A stretch of DNA of 64,000 nucleotides from Meandrina meandrites. Its lineage: Eukaryota; Cnidaria; Anthozoa; Scleractinia; Meandrinidae. A model generated the notes under the pieces. The model was not told the DNA's origin, searched no databases, and worked only from the letters and a program-made list of their open reading frames with translations. A program made the position numbers and the translations under genes. The DNA lies in the NCBI GenBank assembly GCA_963693305.1, contig OY855909.1:904501-968500 (forward strand), written 5' to 3'. Shown one piece after another: positions 57,894 through 64,000 of the stretch (positions are counted from its first letter, which is position 1; each line of letters opens with the position of its first letter).

Positions 57894-60412
57894 ATGCCAT
57901 TCAAAGATGTAATAAAGGCGGTCGGTGAGAACATTGCCCAAGAGAAAAGGAAACGAGCTAGGTTGGAAGATCTCGACTTGATTGTACTGGATAACTCCAT
58001 TCGTGAGAGCACTGTGGGTCAGCTTCGAGGACACACGCTGGAAAACAAGTGGAAGATTTACGACGAGGTGAAAAAGTGCGGATTCAAGTTCATCATCGTA
58101 GCAGCCTTCTCGCACATGACTCGCGTGGACGACACGTTCATCCAACAGATAGTTGACAAAGGAGAAGACGTGAACAACCTTTTTGCCTTCACCGAAGTAA
58201 TCGAGAAAGTGAATGATGGTATTCCTGACACTAAAAGCATTCCAGTGGGTCTGCAAAAAATGAAAACGGTAGGATTGATCAACCCCATTATTGAGATAGA
58301 TCTCGCCATCGATTCCATCAACTGGGATGTCTTCACTGTCGAGGATATGTGCCAGCTGCTGTTGGAGAGGATTAAATGGAGTCGAAGGATGCTGTCCCCT
58401 GATGCCAAGATCATGGTCAATCTACGAGACTTCCCTGACGCTATGGTTTATCAGATGGAGCGATTGTTCACCGTTGTGGACTTCCTGGGATCCTTGTCTT
58501 CTGCCGAGCGTCCTTTTGGAATCATGTACGAGGAACCAACTGGCAAGTTCTTACCCGAGGAAGTCGGAGCTTGGACTGCAGGTAAGCTGTCTTACTACTC
58601 CCCTGTGTGACCAATTAGGTAATAAGTAAAAATACATTGTTCACGTTGTAGACGCGGCACACTTTTTTTCATTTATGTTCTGGAATCTCATTCAAGGCGG
58701 AACTCACAATAATAAAGTGTCTTACTTGGTGGGGGGAGGGGCCTAGAAAGGAGGTCTGGGACTGAATGACGATGTTCTTAAAACATGAAAAGCGATTCAA
58801 GTATTGAATATTAGAAGCTTACGCAAACAACGACTACAACGTAGATTTTAAAAATGACTTTTACTTTTTTTAAGAATCTCACTGGCTAGATGTACTATTC
58901 AGTATTTCTAAGCTAATTCGCTGAAAATGTAAACGTATTGTTCAAATCGAAATATTCACCATCGTAGCTCAGTGAAAATGTATTAAATGCGTTAGTTTTA
59001 GCTTGATTTCACAACAATTATCACCTCGTGTTAACACAAGAACCTTTCCGAAGACACTTTCTCCGCTTCAAAGACACAACGGAGAAAACTTCAACTGCTA
59101 TAAAAAAAATGTACAGTATCGAACTTTCCAATTGGCTGCCATGTAGGCGTTGTTGACTTTTTTGGCAAGCACAAAACAGAAATGATCAGCTCACGCGCCT
59201 TACAGGTGTCCGCTGACAACCTCACCAATGATTTAATTTAAGGGAATGTATCTGAAGCGGTTTCCCCCACTTTCCTAGTCTTACCTCTTTTAAAGCTAAG
59301 CCCACAATGCCCGTAATACGTGCAACAGAAAAGTACGGCGGGCGTTCTATTTGCTGCACTAACATTAAACGTTTCTGTATTATTTAGGTGTGCGCACGAT
59401 CATGGACTCCCGTGGATGGTCTGGTCATCTTCTGGCTCACGTTCACAAGAAGTGGGCCCTTGGAGAAATGACACAGCTTGAATGCCTTGTCAACGGAGCA
59501 AACGGCATCTGGGCAAGTGTCTGTGAAGAAGGAGCTGCTCTTGGTCACGCCTGTTCTACAGTGACGTTGATGAACCTTGTGCGAATGGGCAATACTAAAG
59601 TCCAGGAGCGTTACAACTGCACGCTGCTGAGGGACGCTGCATCTAATGTGACTAAGATCACTACCGGGATGCCTCCTCATCCAAAACAGGTCATCTATGG
59701 AGAAAGGGCGCTGGACTTGGCATTCGCCTTCGGAAGCATAGCTGGTGGTACGGTTGGGGAAACAGACTTCGATCTGGCGGAGTTTTTTGGAGAGGAAGCT
59801 CCAGTTAGAATCAGCACCCTGTCTTCCGATCGCATGATCCATGAAAGGCTGGTGGACCTGTTTGGTGAAGGTCCACAGTTTACAATGGAAATGGCACATA
59901 CCATGAAGGAGACCATGCTTGCAGATCTGACCGGTAATAGGAAAGAAGAGTACATGAGTGCAGCAGGTATCGCTCTTCTGTTTGATCGAGCAGGAGGAAA
60001 GCTTACAGCCAAGATGGCAGACGAGATTGAAGTAGCGGAAGTCAAAAGTGCACATGCTCAGCACCTCATCGAAGAGGTCCGAGGGATCTGGGATAAATGG
60101 GACATCGAAGAGGATAAAGAAATTGACGACCAACTCAAGTTCCACTCGTTCTACAATGGTTTCATGGCTCCATACTTTGGCTGTTTCAAGTGCCATGATA
60201 CACTGAAGGCGCTGAAAGCCATCAACATGGATAAAGATGGAAACATCGACTGGAATGAGTTCCTGGTGTACCTCAAATGGGCGATGCGTCAGTATCCTAA
60301 CATCAAAGATGTCGATGAGCTGCTATCAGTTGCTTTCCGAAAGGGGATCATCCCAGCTATGCAGGATGAGCTAGTCGGAAAGCCAAGGAAGGCCAAAAAA
60401 AAGCATTGTTAA
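57894..60412 (+). CDS. DRE-TIM (HMGL-like) barrel protein with C-terminal EF-hand, copy 2
   Basis: Coding exons 57894-58581 and 59388-60412 give 570 residues with the same exon structure as copy 1. An acceptor at about 57876 implies an upstream non-coding exon. All DRE-TIM residues noted in copy 1 are kept (D33, R37, E38, HVH 247-249, N298). The EF-hand loop at 509-520 is closer to canonical (N-D-D-G-N-D-E). About two dozen residues differ from copy 1, mostly at the N-terminus (residues 4-12), around 155-165, and in the EF-hand region. Long blocks of the TIM barrel are identical even at silent sites, implying recent duplication or gene conversion. Confidence 0.87.
58582..59387 (+). other. Intron of DRE-TIM/EF-hand copy 2
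   Basis: GT-AG, 806 bp, three times the length of the copy 1 intron. There is no ORF or recognised repeat. Only the two ends resemble the copy 1 intron. Confidence 0.85.
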
Positions 60413-62130
60413 GAGACATCACACGTGCGCTCTTATTAAAAGACTTAGGACACTACCTTATGTACTTCGTACCCCATGAGAAAATTTTCAGTGTATAATG
60501 CAGATTTAACAAATTGACAAAAAAAACTGAAGTTAGCTTATTTAGTGACTGAGACAGTCATTTGAACTATTAATTGGGATGGGAATCAAGATTAATGTGT
60601 ATGACAGTGTGTCAAAATTGTAAGTGTCTCTAACACTGTAGTGCTAACAGTCGGGCGTACTTCGCGGCATCAAAAGTTTGCTTTCTGAAGCCATTCAGGA
60701 AGTCTATAATCATGTTCTTAAACCTAAGATTTTAAGTTGAGTTGTTATCTTCGTCATTTGTAGCCCGCTGTATCGCTTAATCAGTAACATCAAAAAGGAA
60801 ATAAAATAATGAGCGTGAATAGTGTTGACTGGAAAAATGCACTGTGATGAAAATTGGTTTCATAAGACGCCCTATACCGTGAGCGTGTTATCATCCCTCT
60901 GCCGTGACTTTATACCCATTCAAGAACCATACAATGCAAAAATATCAAAAAAGCGAAACGTTAAAGGTCTGGAGCTCTGTCACGAGGATTTTGCAGATTT
61001 TTGGTCTAAACTGTTAAGAAATTAGAGGTAGGCAACTTTACCCATGAAAAACATTATCTTTGAACATCTAAAGGAAGATATAACCTTAATTTGTGGATAG
61101 AAATCAAACTACGGCTATAAATATCGATTTTTTGAAGACGCGCAGAAACAACTTGAAAAGCTTAGCTAACCTTTCCAAGTTGTAATCCATTTCCATCGAA
61201 GCCATCTGCAGCTAAAGACGCTTGTTAACAGTTTCGGTGCTGTAATATAGCAATTGTTAATAAAAAATGGACTATTATATATTTTTTGTTTTCCTTCGAC
61301 ACAAATATAAATTTTGGCTGTTCAAAAATCTGTTAAAATCAGTGACAAAGCTTCTTTAAAAGCAGGTTACCGCATATACTGGAAAACAGACATTTTTTCT
61401 CGCGAAGCGCCGATCATCACGCAAGAAAAAAAAGACTGCTGTCGGCTTTCCATACAACCAAGCCGGAAAATGGTACTACACAAACTTGTTGCGACCATGG
61501 GGCCAAATAATGTCGCCAAGTTGTCAGAAATCTCTTGACAGCTCAATCCATATTTAAATTTTGATACCCTTGATATGAAAACTCCCACGAAACAAGCATT
61601 TTTTTTATTTCCTAGTTCTCAACGTATTTAATTGAGTATTTGGTTCATTCTGGTGTGCAAAATATTATGAGTATCGAATGGAACAACACCGAAGAAACCC
61701 CCCTCTCGACGAGAAAGAAAGCGAAAAGAATTGTCAATATCAGAACCTCACGCTCTAGTCATACACTCGAACTAAACTTTAATAAACTCAACAGTGGAAT
61801 TATTTGACAATGTCGTAACTTTAACGTATTTCAACAGCAACAGAACGTTTTCTATAACTGAGTTTCCTTTTTAACTGAAACTCGTAACCGTTCTTAAACT
61901 CTATCAACCCATTTGAAAAAGTCGGTAACTTTACTTTGCACGGAAGCTTTTAGCTTTGCGACACAAGCGATAGCTGCAGCAAAAGGCAAAGAAAGTGAAA
62001 GGGTCAAACACCGGAAGTCGCGCTATTAAGCTTCTCTTTGTAATAAAATGGTTTTAACTCATCGAATTCTGTCATTATTTGACCAGGGTCCAATGTCTTC
62101 AAGTTAGCAAATAATCGTGACGATGAAAAT
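60413..62130. other. 3' flank of copy 2 and intergenic DNA
   Basis: 60790-60830 matches the copy 1 flank at about 50420-50470. Beyond that only short random ORFs occur, and no gene was recognised. Confidence 0.5.
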
Positions 62131-62144
62131 CCACAGTGCACATA

Positions 62145-62357
62145 TAAATAGTGTCCGTAAAGCGGGGTTGACAATGTATAAGAGTTTGTCACTCGGGACA
62201 CGGAAAAGTGTCCGTTGTCCGTATTAACAGGTGTCTGTATTAAGCGGGTTAATTTAACAGAAAATATATGAGGTTTTCGTCGGGACCAACAAAACTGTCC
62301 GTAATACCGGGGTGTCCGTATTAAGCGGGTGTCCGTTTAGCGGGGTTCCACTGTAGC
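62145..62357. repeat. Degenerate repeats of GTGTCCGTATTAAGCGGGT
   Basis: Variants of (G)TGTCCGTATTAAGCGGG recur about six times (e.g. GTGTCCGTAAAGCGGGG, GTGTCTGTATTAAGCGGG, GGTGTCCGTATTAAGCGGGTGTCCGTTTAGCGGGG), ending in TTCCACTGTA. This is a familiar dispersed repeat tail; the family is not assigned. Confidence 0.55.
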
Positions 62358-62869
62358 TCGTTTTGTGGGAGATCTTCATTGCCGCACTCATTCACCCCCT
62401 TATATGGTCTTTCAACTTAGTAAAACTTACCAGATGAACTGGAGAGGGTCAAAATGCGCATTCAAAGATCGCATTCAGAGTCTATAGTCTTCTGCACTTC
62501 TGCACTTCTGCCGCATCAATTACTCCTCGTTTGTTACATGCGAAATAGGTTTCAAAATAATTGCACGAGCGCTTGAGAAACCTACGGCACTGAAGAAAAC
62601 TAAAACACGTACGCTGTGAATAACTATCTTCACATTTTTAATACTTTTGCAACTGGCAAAGGTCTTTTGCCGGCCAGCAAAGTGCATACAACGCGCACTA
62701 CTATTACAAACAACTCAAAATACTTTTAACATGATATTACAGTACCGCTGTCCCGCCTGTTGTCGTTTAGTGCTGTAGCAGACTGACCGCTGTCCCGTGT
62801 TGTCGTTTTGTGCAACAGCAGGCCGACCTCAAAAATTCTAAACTGACAGGTGGCTGATGTGACACTAGC

Positions 62870-63081
62870 AGAAGTCATTGTGCGTTGCCATGGTAAAGAA
62901 GAACCGGAAGTCGCGTCAGGTGTTTATACCGGCAAAGCTGCCTTTGTGTGTTTTTGCCCGCTTTTTTGCTTAGAGCGAAAATCCCAAAAACGAGCTCCGC
63001 TGTGACGCCTTTATGAATTTTAACTTGCTGACTAAGTTGCAGCTTTTCCAATGCTGAACTCTACCGTAATCCAACGAGGTA
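62870..63081 (+). other. Possible first exon of a gene running off the right edge
   Basis: A locally GC-richer stretch ends in a strong donor, AACGAG|gtaagtatt, at about 63081. An ATG at 63050 opens MLNSTVIQRG into the donor. No downstream exon is recognised in the remaining 0.9 kb, so the coding status is unknown. Confidence 0.25.
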
Positions 63082-64000
63082 AGTATTTCAAATTTTATTT
63101 TAACGCATACCGGCTGTTGTAGCTTGTTTTAAAATGTCACGGATAGGACAGGACAGACCATTTATCGTAGAGGATGCGGCTGTCGCTAAGTAATTCAGAA
63201 ATAATCTGTACAAAAGCACTGGTTAACCGAAGGATAAGTGCAATGTAGATGTTCATAATCATATCATTAAAGATTTTAGTATGAGGGTGTTATTGTTTTC
63301 ATGCCCAAGTAATTTATTATAGCGAATTAGACTATACCCCGTTGCGTCCCAGAATCGTTTGAGACAATTTTTTCCGCGATACCTTGGCTTTTTAAAATAG
63401 GAACAGGCCACACGTATGACTATGTTCATGGTTTTACCATAAAATTGTTTCGTTTTCAATCAGTACTATCACTGTCATATTGAATCGTTTCCTTTTCATT
63501 ACTACTGTCGATTTTCTTGCAAACACAAAAACCTCGGTTATAACAGCTAGCACAATTGATTTCACCGACAGGACAGTAACTGGAAGTAATATTTCTATCA
63601 GGAATTTGGATCATACCGGCGTATCACGAAGGTTAGAATGTTAATTTTTACAGTGTAACAGGTACATTTATGTTTTGACTTTAATATATTTCTATAAACT
63701 CCTAGAAATTCATTTTACACGCCAATTCCTGACTTAACTATTTGTGGGTAAAATAAATTTAGTTTCGTTCGGCAGGTTATTTTTTAGAATGAATATTGTA
63801 TTATCAAGGAGAAAATTGAGGTACTTTGGCTCAAGTTTGTTTTTTTTCTTTAGTCTAAGGTCTTAAAACCACGCGCAAAACCGCACGCTTTACTGACATC
63901 TATAGCTTAGATTGAACTCACTCCAAAATATCAATTTGAACGTTTCCTGTTAATATATAAAGTGAATAAAAAGAAATGCTCAAATCTTAATTGAAATTTC

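Noticed and set aside
59384..60196. 270-codon ORF antisense to DRE-TIM/EF-hand copy 2 (also 48609-49124)
   Set aside because: Same shadow in both copies; the sense frame carries all the conserved motifs and splice junctions.

Overview
This is eukaryotic nuclear DNA from a metazoan, most likely an anthozoan cnidarian and plausibly a stony coral. The window is AT-rich and gene-sparse, with GT-AG introns. It is loaded with short inverted-repeat elements, tRNA-derived SINEs, LINE fragments and Penelope-like elements of the kind common in coral genomes. The species assignment is inference.

Layout. (1) 1-6.5 kb: non-coding, with a foldback element and a Penelope-type hammerhead-like motif. (2) 7.1-16.8 kb, + strand: a five-coding-exon voltage-gated K+ channel with a Shaw/Kv3-type T1 domain, a charge-depleted S4 and a very long C-terminal tail. 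(3) 18.9-20.2 kb, - strand: an intronless, mostly disordered 440-residue protein of unknown function. (4) 23.5-32.2 kb, - strand: a twelve-exon NOP53 (GLTSCR2) ribosome-biogenesis gene that I could splice completely in phase to 419 residues. Its introns hold a LINE fragment nested in a TIR element, a 330-bp palindrome and SINEs. (5) 32.8-34.3 kb, + strand: an intronless ectonucleotide pyrophosphatase/phosphodiesterase, head-to-head with NOP53. (6) 34.4-41 kb: transposon-rich, with a Penelope-like element fragment (terminal repeat, interstitial TTAGGG repeats, GIY-YIG endonuclease end), MITEs and LINE ends. (7) 41.6-47 kb: a degenerate tandem array of about 1.2-1.5 kb units. (8) 47.6-49.6 kb and 57.9-60.4 kb, + strand: two nearly identical two-coding-exon genes for a DRE-TIM (HMG-CoA-lyase-like) barrel fused to a C-terminal EF-hand. 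They are separated by 8 kb of repeats that include a 280-bp palindromic tRNA-SINE dimer. (9) 60.5-64 kb: no recognised gene, with a possible first exon of a gene running off the right edge.

The genes do not form a pathway. The only evident regulatory links are the shared NOP53/ENPP intergenic region and the possibility that the 41.6-47 kb array supplies repeated promoter/first-exon units to the adjacent DRE-TIM/EF-hand gene. The most unusual items are the DRE-TIM/EF-hand gene pair, the Kv3-like subunit with silent-subunit-like features, and the Penelope element joined to telomere-like repeats.
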